Virus record (IMG/VR): IMGVR_UViG_3300044692_000144
Coordinates: 1-49,551 of that record
Origin: a virus
DNA length: 49,551 bases
Reading direction: 5' to 3' (one strand)
Part shown: piece by piece, positions 42,532 to 49,551 of the stretch
How positions within the stretch are numbered: position 1 is the first letter of the stretch
Layout of the letters: the number at the start of each line of letters is the position of its first letter
Program-made: the position numbers and the translations under genes
The notes under the pieces: generated by a model
The model's input: the letters and a program-made list of their open reading frames with translations, nothing else
Told to the model about the DNA's origin: nothing
Database searches by the model: none

Positions 42532-42753
42532 CTAGGTGTCGCCGGCGGCGAGCTTCAGCAGCTCGGCCCGGGCGCGGTCAGCGCGGGCCTGTTCCTTCGC
42601 GTGCCAAAGCGCCTCGCCGACCCTCACCCGCGGTGAGCGGGTCGCCCGCAGTTGCGCGAGCTCGGCGTCGGCCCGCTTCTGCGCCTCGTCGATCTCGTCG
42701 GCGAGCTCCTGGGCCCGCTCGTCGTAGGCGAGACTGAAGTATTCGTCGCTCAT
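42532..42753 (-). CDS. Small coiled-coil protein
   Basis: 73 residues, mostly one amphipathic helix (AYDERAQELADEIDEAQKRADAELAQL). TGATG overlap with the gene before. Unknown, perhaps a head accessory. Confidence 0.55.
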   Translation of the reverse strand: MSDEYFSLAYDERAQELADEIDEAQKRADAELAQLRATRSPRVRVGEALWHAKEQARADRARAELLKLAAGDT

Positions 42754-43118
42754 CAGACCATCGTTTCGCCAGGCGGGACGTACTCATACGCGCCGGTAAG
42801 CCGGGTGGCGGCGGCGAGGTTCTCCGCCATCACCTCCATGGCAGTCGGGGCAACGATCTCGGCTGCTGCGTGAACGACGTCATCGAGCTCGGCGAGCTTC
42901 GCGTCGATCTCCTCGTGGGCGAGGCTGTCGCTGCACATGCCGCGGATCCACTGCACCTTCCCGTGGATCGGTCCCTTCAGCTGGGCATGGACTTCGCGTG
43001 CCTTCCTCCGTTCGGCGGCGGCCGTCGCATAGCCGTTCGCCGCTTCGACCCGCAGCTTCGCCGCCCGCACCTCCTCGCCGGTGATGGTGCGGAACCAGGC
43101 CGCGATCCGCCGCCTCAC
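42753..43118 (-). CDS. Hypothetical helical protein
   Basis: 121 residues, helical (ITGEEVRAAKLRVEAANGYATAAAERRKAREVH), with conserved-looking GYATAAAE. GTG start overlaps the preceding stop (GTGA). Unknown. Confidence 0.55.
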   Translation of the reverse strand: MRRRIAAWFRTITGEEVRAAKLRVEAANGYATAAAERRKAREVHAQLKGPIHGKVQWIRGMCSDSLAHEEIDAKLAELDDVVHAAAEIVAPTAMEVMAENLAAATRLTGAYEYVPPGETMV

Positions 43119-43288
43119 CGCGCCCGCTCCGCGAATTCCGCGTGTCGCTCGCGCCGCTCGCCCTCCTGCAGCCAGACCAGTCCGGTCTCGACGTTGGTGA
43201 TGGCAATCGCCCGCTCGCGGGTCGGCTCGACGTGCTGCTTCAGCTGCAGCTGCTCGAGCGCCTGCTTGATCAAGTCCTCCGAGGTCAC
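43115..43288 (-). CDS. Acb2-like small protein (anti-CBASS candidate)
   Basis: 57 residues, GTG start with a TAATCT -10-like element 7 nt upstream and no Shine-Dalgarno. The helix RERAIAITNVETGLVWLQEGERRER has the style of Acb2/Tad1-type proteins that bind cyclic oligonucleotides and block CBASS. It sits between the terminase and the head gene. The match is from pattern, and needs a structure or profile search. Confidence 0.5.
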   Translation of the reverse strand: MTSEDLIKQALEQLQLKQHVEPTRERAIAITNVETGLVWLQEGERRERHAEFAERAR

Positions 43289-43462
43289 TTACGAAAGATT
43301 AGGAACGGGGACGGTCGGCGCCTTACCAACGCGCATATGAGCAACAAGCCGCCCACGGCGGCGGTGGTAAAGAAATACGACCTCGGCGTGTACTGCATAC
43401 CAAGTGGGCGCCGACGATCACGACTGGGAGGATCCGCGGCGCCGACGCCCTGGGCTGGGATT

Positions 43463-43486
43463 GTGCTACAGCGTACGTTGTAGCAC
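43463..43486. repeat. 24-bp near-perfect palindrome
   Basis: GTGCTACA (43463-43470) and TGTAGCAC (43479-43486) flank a CGTACG centre; one pair is mismatched. It lies in a 200-bp gap between the terminase and the Acb2-like gene. It could be an operator, a terminator hairpin or a packaging-related site. Confidence 0.6.
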
Positions 43487-43492
43487 CGACCG

Positions 43493-45016
43493 CTAAAGCT
43501 GCTTCGTCCCCAGCCCGCCGCTGATCGTCTGGCCCCGATCGCGCTGCGCCTGCCGCTGCTGGGCGGGTGGGATGTCGGGCAGCGCCCGGGCGGCGTAGGA
43601 GAGCGTGTCCACCTGGTCGTCGTGCTCGCCGGCGGGGAAGGCGAGCAGCTCGGCCTCGTAGTCGTGCAGCCACTCGGCGCCGCGGCGGTGGTAGACCTTG
43701 CCGCCCTTGTAGAGCGCGGCCGCGACGCCGGCGCGGGTGACCTTGTCTTTGTCGGGGAAGACCGGCTCGGCCGGGAAGCCGCGGCGCAGCAGCGCCCGCA
43801 CCATCCCCGACTGGTAGCCGATCGACTCGATCTTGGCGACGGCGCCGGTGTGATGGTCGAGGAAGAAGTCGGGCTGGTCGGTGACCGGGATGTGGTCGCG
43901 GGTGACGCTGTTCAGCAGCAGGTCCTTGTCCGGGGTCACCCACCACTCGCTGAGCACGGTGTAGTCGCCCTGCTCTTTCTCCGACGCCGCCAGGTCGGCG
44001 GTCTGGAATTTCGCGATCCAGTCGAGGCCGTAGCTTTGCTTGGCGCCGCCGGGCCGCGTGAGGACGACCAGGCCGTTCTCGACCTCCCAGTAGTGGAAGT
44101 ACTTGCGGCCGAAGATGCCGCCCTCGTCGGGCGTGGGCTTGCCCTGGTACATCGCGCTGAACCAATACGGGCCGAGGACCTTGCGCGTGTGGAGCAGCCA
44201 TTCGGCCGAGTAGCGCTGCGGCCAGAGCGCTTCCCCGACCGGGCGGCCGAGCGGGTCGTCCTCCTCGGCGATCGCGGGCAGGCGGATCTCCGTGACGGGG
44301 TCGCCGCCTTCCTCGCTCGAGGCGAGCATCCGGCCGGCGATGTCGTCCTCGTGCCAGCGGGTCAGGAGCACGATGACCACGGCGCCGGGCTGCAGCCGCG
44401 TGCGCGCCGTCGAGAGCCACCAATCCCACTGCTTCTCCCGGATCACCTCCGACATCGCCTGCTCGGCGTTCTTGATCGGGTCGTCGATGATCAACAGGTC
44501 GGCGCCCATGCCGGTGATGGGGCCGCCGACGCCGGCGGTGATCATCCCGCCGCGATGGCCGCGCAGGCCCCAGCGCTTCGCCGAGGACGACCGCGGGTTG
44601 AGCTCGACGCCATAGAGGTCGCGGCCGTGCTCTTCGAGGATCGTCCGCGCCTTCAGGCCCCAGCTCGAGGCGAAGTCGCTCTCGTAGCTGCAGAGGATGA
44701 CGTGGCGGTCGGGGAAGGTGCCGACGAACCAGGCGGGGGTGTATTCGCTGATCTCGGTGGACTTGCCGTGGCGCGGGGGGACCTCGATCAGCAGGATCTC
44801 CGGGCGATCGTCGACCGGCTCCCCGGCGGCGGCGCGGCGCTGCCGTTCGTGGGCCCGCGCGACCGCGGCGACAATTTCGCGGTCGATCAGCCGGATGTGG
44901 TCCGGGTAGGCGTAGCGCTTCGCCGCGCCCTGATCGACCAGGCGTTCGTCGACCGCCAGCGCCAGGCCCGCGGGGCTAGCCCTCGCGAGCGTCGGCAACG
45001 GCAGCGACGAGACCAT
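43493..45016 (-). CDS. terL: Terminase large subunit
   Basis: 507 residues. Walker A is PPRHGKST at 80-87, Walker B LLIIDDP at 174-180. The C-terminal RNase H-like nuclease has GLDWIAKF and HDDQVDTLSYA near 475. It cuts and pumps DNA into the head. The start overlaps the small subunit gene by 41 nt. Confidence 0.95.
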   Translation of the reverse strand: MVSSLPLPTLARASPAGLALAVDERLVDQGAAKRYAYPDHIRLIDREIVAAVARAHERQRRAAAGEPVDDRPEILLIEVPPRHGKSTEISEYTPAWFVGTFPDRHVILCSYESDFASSWGLKARTILEEHGRDLYGVELNPRSSSAKRWGLRGHRGGMITAGVGGPITGMGADLLIIDDPIKNAEQAMSEVIREKQWDWWLSTARTRLQPGAVVIVLLTRWHEDDIAGRMLASSEEGGDPVTEIRLPAIAEEDDPLGRPVGEALWPQRYSAEWLLHTRKVLGPYWFSAMYQGKPTPDEGGIFGRKYFHYWEVENGLVVLTRPGGAKQSYGLDWIAKFQTADLAASEKEQGDYTVLSEWWVTPDKDLLLNSVTRDHIPVTDQPDFFLDHHTGAVAKIESIGYQSGMVRALLRRGFPAEPVFPDKDKVTRAGVAAALYKGGKVYHRRGAEWLHDYEAELLAFPAGEHDDQVDTLSYAARALPDIPPAQQRQAQRDRGQTISGGLGTKQL

Positions 45017-45494
45017 GCAGCGCCTCCCTCACCGCCGGGTCGGAGAAGTCGAGCTCGGTCTTCACGGGTCCACCGTCGTCGCCCGTCAGCTCGAGCGGCT
45101 GCCTGGGCTTGCCATACACCAGCTGCATGGCGAGCTTGGTGGCTTTCATCCCGAGCTCGGGATCTGCGACGTAGATGATTTTGTGCTCGCCGCGGCTGGC
45201 GCTCCAGGTCTGCATCGGCTTCGACGCGCCGAGCGCTGCCTCGAGCGGCGCCAGCCAGCGGTCGATGTCGTTCTCGATGCGCTCGCGCAGGACCTCGTGG
45301 GGCCGCGGCAGCCGCGGGCGGCCGCCGAGCTTGCCAGCGGCCCCCGCCTGCTCCGGCGATCCAAACCGGGTCGAATCGGGTGAAAGCGGATGGGCCGCAC
45401 AGCGCTTGGTGCCCTTCAGCGGGGCAGCCTTACAGCGCTTGCCGGTGGTGACCGACGTGCCGGTGCAGCGGGGTTTGGCCTTCCTCTTCGCCAT
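44976..45494 (-). CDS. terS: Terminase small subunit-like protein
   Basis: 172 residues. The N terminus carries a Cys3-His zinc pattern (RCTGTSVTTGKRC...RCAAHP), then basic and helical parts. Place directly upstream of the large subunit supports the role in recognising the packaging site. It starts right after site S12. Confidence 0.75.
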   Translation of the reverse strand: MAKRKAKPRCTGTSVTTGKRCKAAPLKGTKRCAAHPLSPDSTRFGSPEQAGAAGKLGGRPRLPRPHEVLRERIENDIDRWLAPLEAALGASKPMQTWSASRGEHKIIYVADPELGMKATKLAMQLVYGKPRQPLELTGDDGGPVKTELDFSDPAVREALHGLVAAVADAREG

Positions 45495-45511
45495 CGCCCG
45501 CGACTATCCGG
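45495..45511 (-). promoter_or_regulatory. Start-associated site S12 (terminase small)
   Basis: CCGGATAGTCGCGGGCG is followed at once by ATG at 45494. TTCTGAAA lies just upstream, near 45518-45525. Confidence 0.65.
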
Positions 45512-45611
45512 TCGCGTTTCAGAACCCCGGCGCCGGGTAGACCGCGGCCGAACGGCGAGACAGCCGATATTCACTCACGCCGCAGGTAGAAGCGGGCCGC
45601 GTGTCGCGCGA

Positions 45612-45830
45612 CTACGCCAGATCGTGCCCGACGCGCCGCAGCCGCTCGATCGCCGCCCGCACCTCGGCACCGCCGGCGCCCAGGCGCTCCGCGATCTCGC
45701 CGCGATTCATCCCCGCAGCCGCGAGCACGCCGACCCGCGCCGTGAACTCGACCTCGCGCCGCGCGTCCTCCTCGAGAGCGGCGACCAGGTCACGCAGGAA
45801 TTGGCTGCGCGGCTTGCTGCGAGACTGGCC
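45612..45830 (-). pseudogene. Sigma region-4-like fragment, shifted frame
   Basis: The 3' part of the sigma-like gene in a frame shifted by +1 from the region-2 part. RSQFLRDLVAALEEDARR leads to a helix-turn-helix (GMNRGEIAERLGAGGAEVRAAIERLRR). It has no good start codon of its own. It would be expressed only by frameshifting, or the gene is broken. Confidence 0.5.
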
Positions 45831-46233
45831 GGATGTGTGCCTCGGCGTTGAGCCGTCGCCCCTCGAGGCCGCTGTGCTCGTCGATCGTCTCGAGGTAACT
45901 GTCGAGCGAGATCGGCGTGTCGAGATAGACCCAGCGCCGCTTCCCATCGGGACCGGCGACTCGGACGTGGCTGGGGTTCCGTGAGTGCCACGCGTCGCCG
46001 AGTCGGCGGGGGAGGAACTGCGCCGCGAATCCGCTGAAACGCCCTGGCTGGGAATAGCCGGGGCGGTGCGGCTCGAACTGCTCGGCGAGCCGGTAGAGGA
46101 TGAGGATCCCGTCACCGACGAGCTCTTCCTTCTCGTGTGCCGCGACTGCTCCAAGGCCTGCCTTCTCGATCGTGGCGCACACGAAGCCTTCGACGTCGTC
46201 GATGTCGTGCAGCCGGACCGTGGTCGGGAGCAA
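45790..46233 (-). CDS. Sigma-70-like region-2 protein (phage sigma candidate)
   Basis: 147 residues from a TTG start (weak). EELVGDGILILYRLAEQF...RFSGFAAQFLPRRLGDAW follows the sigma region 2 pattern that binds core RNA polymerase and the -10 element. The sequence RWVYLDTPISLDSYLE is like the segment after region 2. The region 4 part lies in the next frame. It sits between the recombinase and the terminase, at the start of the late block. Confidence 0.5.
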   Translation of the reverse strand: MLPTTVRLHDIDDVEGFVCATIEKAGLGAVAAHEKEELVGDGILILYRLAEQFEPHRPGYSQPGRFSGFAAQFLPRRLGDAWHSRNPSHVRVAGPDGKRRWVYLDTPISLDSYLETIDEHSGLEGRRLNAEAHIRPVSQQAAQPIPA

Positions 46234-46241
46234 CGATAGGC

Positions 46242-46301
46242 CTACTGGAATTCGGCGCCGCGGCGGACGAGCTGGGCGGCGGGGAGGTTGCAGAGGTCCA
46301 T
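46242..46301 (-). CDS. 19-residue ORF after site S13
   Basis: M-D-L-C-N-L-P-A-A-Q-L..., ATG directly after site S13. The frame differs from the sigma region-2 frame by one base. It may be a leader peptide, or the first codons of the sigma gene before a frameshift. Confidence 0.3.
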   Translation of the reverse strand: MDLCNLPAAQLVRRGAEFQ

Positions 46302-46320
46302 CTCCCGCGAGTATCGGACG
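46302..46320 (-). promoter_or_regulatory. Start-associated site S13 (variant)
   Basis: GTCCGATACTCGCGGGAG, with GATACT in place of GATAGT, precedes the ATG of the 19-residue frame. TTTCAGAAG lies just upstream. Confidence 0.5.
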
Positions 46321-46358
46321 CGACTTCTGAAAGGGGGTACCGAGAATTAGGGCAACCG

Positions 46359-46937
46359 TCAGCCGCGGGAACGGATCTTGCGCGCCAGGTCGGCCTCGAA
46401 GATGTGGGTGTAGATCACCGTCGTGCGGATGTCGGAGTGGCGGAGCAGCTGTTGGACCTCGCGGACGTTGAAGCCTTCGCGCAGCAGCTCGGTCGCATAG
46501 GTGTGGCGGAGCATGTGCGGGTTGACATCGCGGTCGATTCCGGCGCGGCGGGCGTAGCGGCGCATCATCGCCCAGACGTATTTCCGCGACACCGGGCCGC
46601 CGGCGAGCGTGGTGAAGAGGTGCGGTTTGCGACCGATGCCGAGGCCTCGGCGCACCGCGATCCACGCGCGCAGCAGCTCGACCGCCTGGTCGTCGAGATA
46701 GGCGTAGGCCTCCTTGCCGCCCTTCGCCACCTCGGGCCGAAGGTGGACCTGGCCGTCGTCGAGGTGGGCGTCGCGCAGACCGACGCCGCAGGCCTCGCTG
46801 ACACGCAGACCCGAGCGGTGCATCAGGGTCAGGATTGCGAGGTTCCGAAGGCCGGTCGGCGCCGAGCGATTCGGCACCGCGAAGAGCGCCGCGATCTCGT
46901 CAGCGGAGAGGATCTTCGGCAGTTTGCGCGGCGCCAT
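46359..46937 (-). CDS. Compact tyrosine recombinase
   Basis: 192 residues, only the catalytic domain: R45 (SGLRVSE), K72, H141 and R144 (HMLRH), H167 and Y176 (TTVIYTH). No N-terminal core-binding domain. It is the second recombinase in this prophage. It starts after site S14 and lies next to a lox-like inverted repeat. It may act as an invertase, resolvase or a second integration factor. Confidence 0.85.
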   Translation of the reverse strand: MAPRKLPKILSADEIAALFAVPNRSAPTGLRNLAILTLMHRSGLRVSEACGVGLRDAHLDDGQVHLRPEVAKGGKEAYAYLDDQAVELLRAWIAVRRGLGIGRKPHLFTTLAGGPVSRKYVWAMMRRYARRAGIDRDVNPHMLRHTYATELLREGFNVREVQQLLRHSDIRTTVIYTHIFEADLARKIRSRG

Positions 46938-46953
46938 ATAGGCGACTATCGGC
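46938..46953 (-). promoter_or_regulatory. Start-associated site S14 (recombinase)
   Basis: GCCGATAGTCGCCTAT is followed at once by ATG at 46937. Confidence 0.6.
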
Positions 46954-46981
46954 GCCCCCGCTCTGCGCCGCGCCGCCGCCC

Positions 46982-47062
46982 GCATAGAGGGGACATTGCA
47001 TACGGAATGTCCCCTGGATCAGGGCACCGCGGCGGCCAGCGCGTGCGATGTCCCCTCTATGC
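46982..47062. repeat. Lox-like inverted repeats beside the recombinase
   Basis: AGGGGACATT (46988-46997) and AATGTCCCCT (47006-47015) are perfect 10-bp arms around an 8-bp asymmetric spacer GCATACGG. A further ATGTCCCCTCTATGC (47048-47062) is an exact inverted copy of GCATAGAGGGGACAT (46982-46996). Arm-spacer-arm spacing of this kind is what tyrosine recombinases use. Confidence 0.7.
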
Positions 47063-47067
47063 AGTCG

Positions 47068-47775
47068 CTATGACCAGTAGGTGTAGAGCACCGGTCGCAG
47101 CTGCAGCCACGCCTTGTCGTCGGTGAACAAGTCGAGAAACGTCGCGACGTTTTTGATGTCCCGTGGCACCACCGGGGCGACGTTCTCCCAGGCATCTGCG
47201 CTGCTCTCGAACCCGGCATATTGCGCCAGCACGTCGAGTTCGCTCTCGGCCAATTTCTTCTCCGCATTGGTCCCGCGGATCCAATTGAAGATTTTGTCGT
47301 CGACTCCCTCGCCGGTCCGCTTGTCCATGTAGCCGATGAATGGATAGATGCCGTGGCGAAGCGTCTCGATGTGGTTTGCCTGCGGCTCCTCGGCTGGCTT
47401 CCGTAAGTACGTCTCCTCGATGTAGTCGATCGCATCATCGAAGCGTGACCACCGCCGCTGATAGGTCGGCGGGCAGATGACGAGGACGTTCGGCATGCCG
47501 AACTCGCCCTGGTGGACGATCGCGGTGTCGAGGTCGAAGCGGGGGTCGCCCGGTTCGGGTTCACGGAGGAATGAGAGTTCAAGGTCGATCTCGATGTCGC
47601 CGGACTCGCGTTGAGCTTCAAGCCAGGTCCGGTATTCATCGATCGACGGGGCCGTGTAGGTGAGGCCTGGCGACTTCGAGTTGACCCGCGGGTCGTCGAT
47701 CTCCCACTCGCGATCGGCACTCGTTGCGATGTCGGTCAACCCGTAGCCGAGCAGCTTGTGGACGCGGATCCCCAT
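47068..47775 (-). CDS. Hypothetical protein
   Basis: 235 residues (MGIRVHKLLGYGLTDIATS). Mixed alpha/beta with an acidic start, no recognised family. It is the last gene of the accessory operon before the recombination site. Confidence 0.6.
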   Translation of the reverse strand: MGIRVHKLLGYGLTDIATSADREWEIDDPRVNSKSPGLTYTAPSIDEYRTWLEAQRESGDIEIDLELSFLREPEPGDPRFDLDTAIVHQGEFGMPNVLVICPPTYQRRWSRFDDAIDYIEETYLRKPAEEPQANHIETLRHGIYPFIGYMDKRTGEGVDDKIFNWIRGTNAEKKLAESELDVLAQYAGFESSADAWENVAPVVPRDIKNVATFLDLFTDDKAWLQLRPVLYTYWS

Positions 47776-47776
47776 G

Positions 47777-47995
47777 TCAGATGACGCTCGGCGCCGGGGT
47801 CGACGCCTGCTCGAGGAACGCATCGACGTGCGCCTTCATCCTCGGGTCATCGCTGCGCGCATCGCGGATCACGGCGGCGAGGTTTGCTTCGGCGCTGAAC
47901 CCGCCGAGCTGCTTGACCAGCCGGCAGAAGGCGTAGGGGTGGTAGCCGCCTTGGCCAGCTCCGGGTTGGGTGTGTCCGCAGGTGGTGCACATCAT
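47777..47995 (-). CDS. Small zinc-finger-like protein
   Basis: 72 residues with CTTCGH and a further Cys (FCRL). ATGA overlap at the start. A possible zinc-binding accessory. Confidence 0.5.
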   Translation of the reverse strand: MMCTTCGHTQPGAGQGGYHPYAFCRLVKQLGGFSAEANLAAVIRDARSDDPRMKAHVDAFLEQASTPAPSVI

Positions 47996-48177
47996 GTCCT
48001 CCTCTTCTTGCGCCCGCGGGTCGGTACCCGCAGGCTGGTGATGTGGAAGTGGCGGCAGTGGCGGCAGAAGTAGACGCGGAATCGGTTGTGCACCGTCTTC
48101 GCCCCCTGCTTCGCCGCGCGCTTCGATTCGAAGCAGCGCTTGCCGGTCTTCGGGCAGATCGGGCGCTCGGTCCTCAC
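47992..48177 (-). CDS. Small zinc-ribbon protein
   Basis: 61 residues with C-P-K...C near 8-15 and CRHC near 38-41, and a very basic tail (RGRKKRRT). GTG start immediately after the previous stop. Confidence 0.6.
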   Translation of the reverse strand: MRTERPICPKTGKRCFESKRAAKQGAKTVHNRFRVYFCRHCRHFHITSLRVPTRGRKKRRT

Positions 48178-48480
48178 CTAGGCCACCGCCTTGAACTTCG
48201 GCTCGCCGCGGACCGTGTACGTCCAGTGCAGGTGACAGCCGCGGCCGCGGCCCGACCGGACGCAGGTGAACGCCGGGCCGGACTCGCGGTGGTAGATGTG
48301 CAGGACCTCGCCGATCAGCGGCATGTCGCCGGGCTCGTCGAGCACCGCGGAGACACCGTCGGCCGAGGACACCGCGCGCAGATGGTCGGGCGGCTCGGCG
48401 AAGGCGGTGTCGTAGAAGCCCTCGGCGGGGCCGTCGACCAGGTGGACGGTGACGCCGGCGAAGGTGCGGACGGCGCTCAC
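48178..48480 (-). CDS. Hypothetical protein
   Basis: 100 residues; GTG start overlapping the ASCH stop. Beta-rich (TFAGVTVHLVDGPAEGFYDT; LHWTYTVRGEPKF). Unknown. Confidence 0.55.
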   Translation of the reverse strand: MSAVRTFAGVTVHLVDGPAEGFYDTAFAEPPDHLRAVSSADGVSAVLDEPGDMPLIGEVLHIYHRESGPAFTCVRSGRGRGCHLHWTYTVRGEPKFKAVA

Positions 48481-48968
48481 CCGCGGACCCCCGCTAGCGG
48501 GATCTCGCCTTCGGTCTCCCAGAGGCCCTGCTTCCCGCGCGCCGGCACCGGCGGCAGTACCGGTTCGCGACCGCACATCACCCAGGCGAAGCGGCCCGGC
48601 GAGTAGTCGCCGAACGCTCGCTCATGGAGACAGGGGTGGATGCCGGTGATCCGCATCACTTCCGTGCTGGCCCTGCACGCCGCGATCTCATCGGTCGGGT
48701 AGCAGCCGACCAGCTCCATCACGGCGACGATCGCGCCGCGAGGTAGGTCATCGATGTCCGGATATCCAGCGTCGGTGAGCTTCGCCCGGAACGGCTCCTG
48801 CGCGCAAAGCGCGCGCAACCCCGCCTCGCCGCCGACCGCGCCGAGGTTCTTCCCCGCATGGATCGCGAGCGGCCCGCGGTACGGCGTCGACCAGCTGCGC
48901 GTCTCGAAGCGCTTGGCGCCGATCGCGACCAGCGTCGCCCAGGGCTGGGTGAGGGTGAGGGCCTTCAC
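48477..48968 (-). CDS. ASCH-domain protein
   Basis: 163 residues. LTLTQPWATLVAIGAKRFETRSW at the start is the ASCH pattern, a PUA-like fold linked to RNA binding. AIVAVMELVGCYP continues the fold. Common in phages; the RNA target is unknown. Confidence 0.8.
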   Translation of the reverse strand: MKALTLTQPWATLVAIGAKRFETRSWSTPYRGPLAIHAGKNLGAVGGEAGLRALCAQEPFRAKLTDAGYPDIDDLPRGAIVAVMELVGCYPTDEIAACRASTEVMRITGIHPCLHERAFGDYSPGRFAWVMCGREPVLPPVPARGKQGLWETEGEIPLAGVRG

Positions 48969-49177
48969 CGCCGCGACTCCTGCCTGTCCGCCTCGGGCGT
49001 GCCGCCGCCATGCTGGACGGCGCCCGCGAGACGCGCCGCGGCGATGCCGACGAACTCCTGCATGAACTCGCCGATTCGCCGGGCGGTCGAGTCGTAGTCA
49101 CCGGGGGCATCCCAAGCGTCATAGTCGCAGAGGCGATCCATCGCGCCGTGTGCGATTTCCTGCGGCGTCTGGCTCAT
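48965..49177 (-). CDS. Hypothetical small protein
   Basis: 70 residues, helical with AHGAMDRLCDYDAWDAPGDYD. Overlaps the ASCH start by ATGA. Unknown. Confidence 0.5.
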   Translation of the reverse strand: MSQTPQEIAHGAMDRLCDYDAWDAPGDYDSTARRIGEFMQEFVGIAAARLAGAVQHGGGTPEADRQESRR

Positions 49178-49551
49178 ATCGCCATCGCCTTCCGCACGTC
49201 GTCGTCGAGGTCCTCACCGGCCACCGCGGCGTAGCGCTCGAGGACCTCGCGGACGTCGTCAGCGAATGAGTGCTGGTGGTTCAGCTTGAACGCGAGCTGG
49301 TGCGCCAGGTCGTCGAGCAGCTGCCGGTCGACCGTGGCGGCCGCGGGCTCCGCCGGCGCCTCGCCGGTGATGCACTCGATCGCCGCCCGTGCCAGCAGCA
49401 GGTAGCGCCGCTGCGTCCCGGCGCCCAGTTCGTCGAGGCACTCGGGCAGCTTGTCGAGCGCCGGATGATCGCCCTTGCCGCCCTGATACATCGCTTCGGC
49501 GACCTCGACGACGGACGGGGTGCGGCGTAGCTCGGCGGTGGCGGCGGTCAC
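49174..49551 (-). CDS. Hypothetical protein, possibly truncated by window edge
   Basis: 125 residues to a GTG at the last bases of the window, so the true start may lie outside. Helical (PSVVEVAEAMYQGGKGDHPALDKL; LLDDLAHQLAFKLNHQHSF). Unknown. Confidence 0.5.
   Translation of the reverse strand: MTAATAELRRTPSVVEVAEAMYQGGKGDHPALDKLPECLDELGAGTQRRYLLLARAAIECITGEAPAEPAAATVDRQLLDDLAHQLAFKLNHQHSFADDVREVLERYAAVAGEDLDDDVRKAMAI

Noticed and set aside
43337-43483. 48-codon plus-strand frame in the terminase gap
   Set aside because: No ribosome site, low-quality composition, and it covers the palindrome.
45519-45578. 19-codon frame before the terminase small gene
   Set aside because: It ends in the TTCTGA of the upstream box and has no Shine-Dalgarno; probably chance, although other 19-codon frames occur.
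1-49551. CRISPR array or insertion sequence
   Set aside because: No regularly spaced direct repeats, no transposase; the Cas4-like gene is a phage recombination nuclease in context.

Overview
The window looks like the left end of a temperate siphovirus genome (a prophage) integrated in a high-GC actinobacterial chromosome. The host is inferred to be Thermoleophilia (Solirubrobacterales-like). That rests on an ArsR-like helix-turn-helix protein and a 'KQIKNGSI'-type repeat protein, both of a style common in that class; it is family recognition, not a search result. About 0.8 kb of host DNA lies at the left, with three large hairpins and two tRNA-Ser genes (GGA on minus, CGA on plus). The phage begins just after tRNA-Ser(CGA), the likely attachment gene. 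Its right end is outside the window.

Nearly every phage gene is on the minus strand, so the genome reads from right to left, usually with ATGA, GTGA or TGATG overlaps. From right to left: (1) 46.9-49.5 kb, small accessory genes (ASCH domain, zinc ribbons, unknowns). (2) 45.6-47.1 kb, a compact tyrosine recombinase beside a lox-like inverted repeat, then a sigma-70-like gene split over two reading frames. (3) 31-45.5 kb, terminase, a small gene resembling anti-CBASS Acb2, a portal-MuF-zincin fusion, scaffold, cement, major capsid, a group of small genes, two large glycosyltransferases (one fused to a methyltransferase) and a fibre-like protein. (4) 15.9-31 kb, connectors, tail tube, tail-assembly chaperones with a frameshift, a 2,011-residue tape measure carrying two cell-wall-enzyme domains, and distal tail proteins. 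(5) 14.2-16 kb, lysis genes: an XhlA-like membrane protein, a two-domain endolysin and a holin.

(6) 11.3-14.2 kb is the lysogeny and switch region. It holds a divergent repressor/Cro-like pair around a good TTGACA promoter, an ArsR-like regulator, a LacI-type operator palindrome and two plus-strand envelope-protein genes. (7) 2.6-11.3 kb is the early replication and recombination block: Cas4-like nuclease, Sak4-like RecA ATPase, SSB-like protein, replisome-organizer-like protein, a DnaA-domain-I protein, a zinc-ribbon protein and an SF2 helicase. (8) 0.8-2.7 kb holds excisionase, integrase and a small zinc-binding protein next to the tRNA.

The most unusual feature is a recurrent element, CGGATAGTCGCGGGCG, directly upstream of start codons. 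There are 14 copies, all in minus orientation and all between 15.6 and 47 kb. They sit where late genes are not translationally coupled to the gene before, usually with no Shine-Dalgarno and often with an upstream TTCTGAA box. The GATAGT core resembles a -10 element one helical turn before the ATG, so these may be late promoters for leaderless mRNAs, perhaps read by the phage sigma-like protein. That is a hypothesis. The resemblance to the start-associated sequences of cluster K mycobacteriophages is noted.
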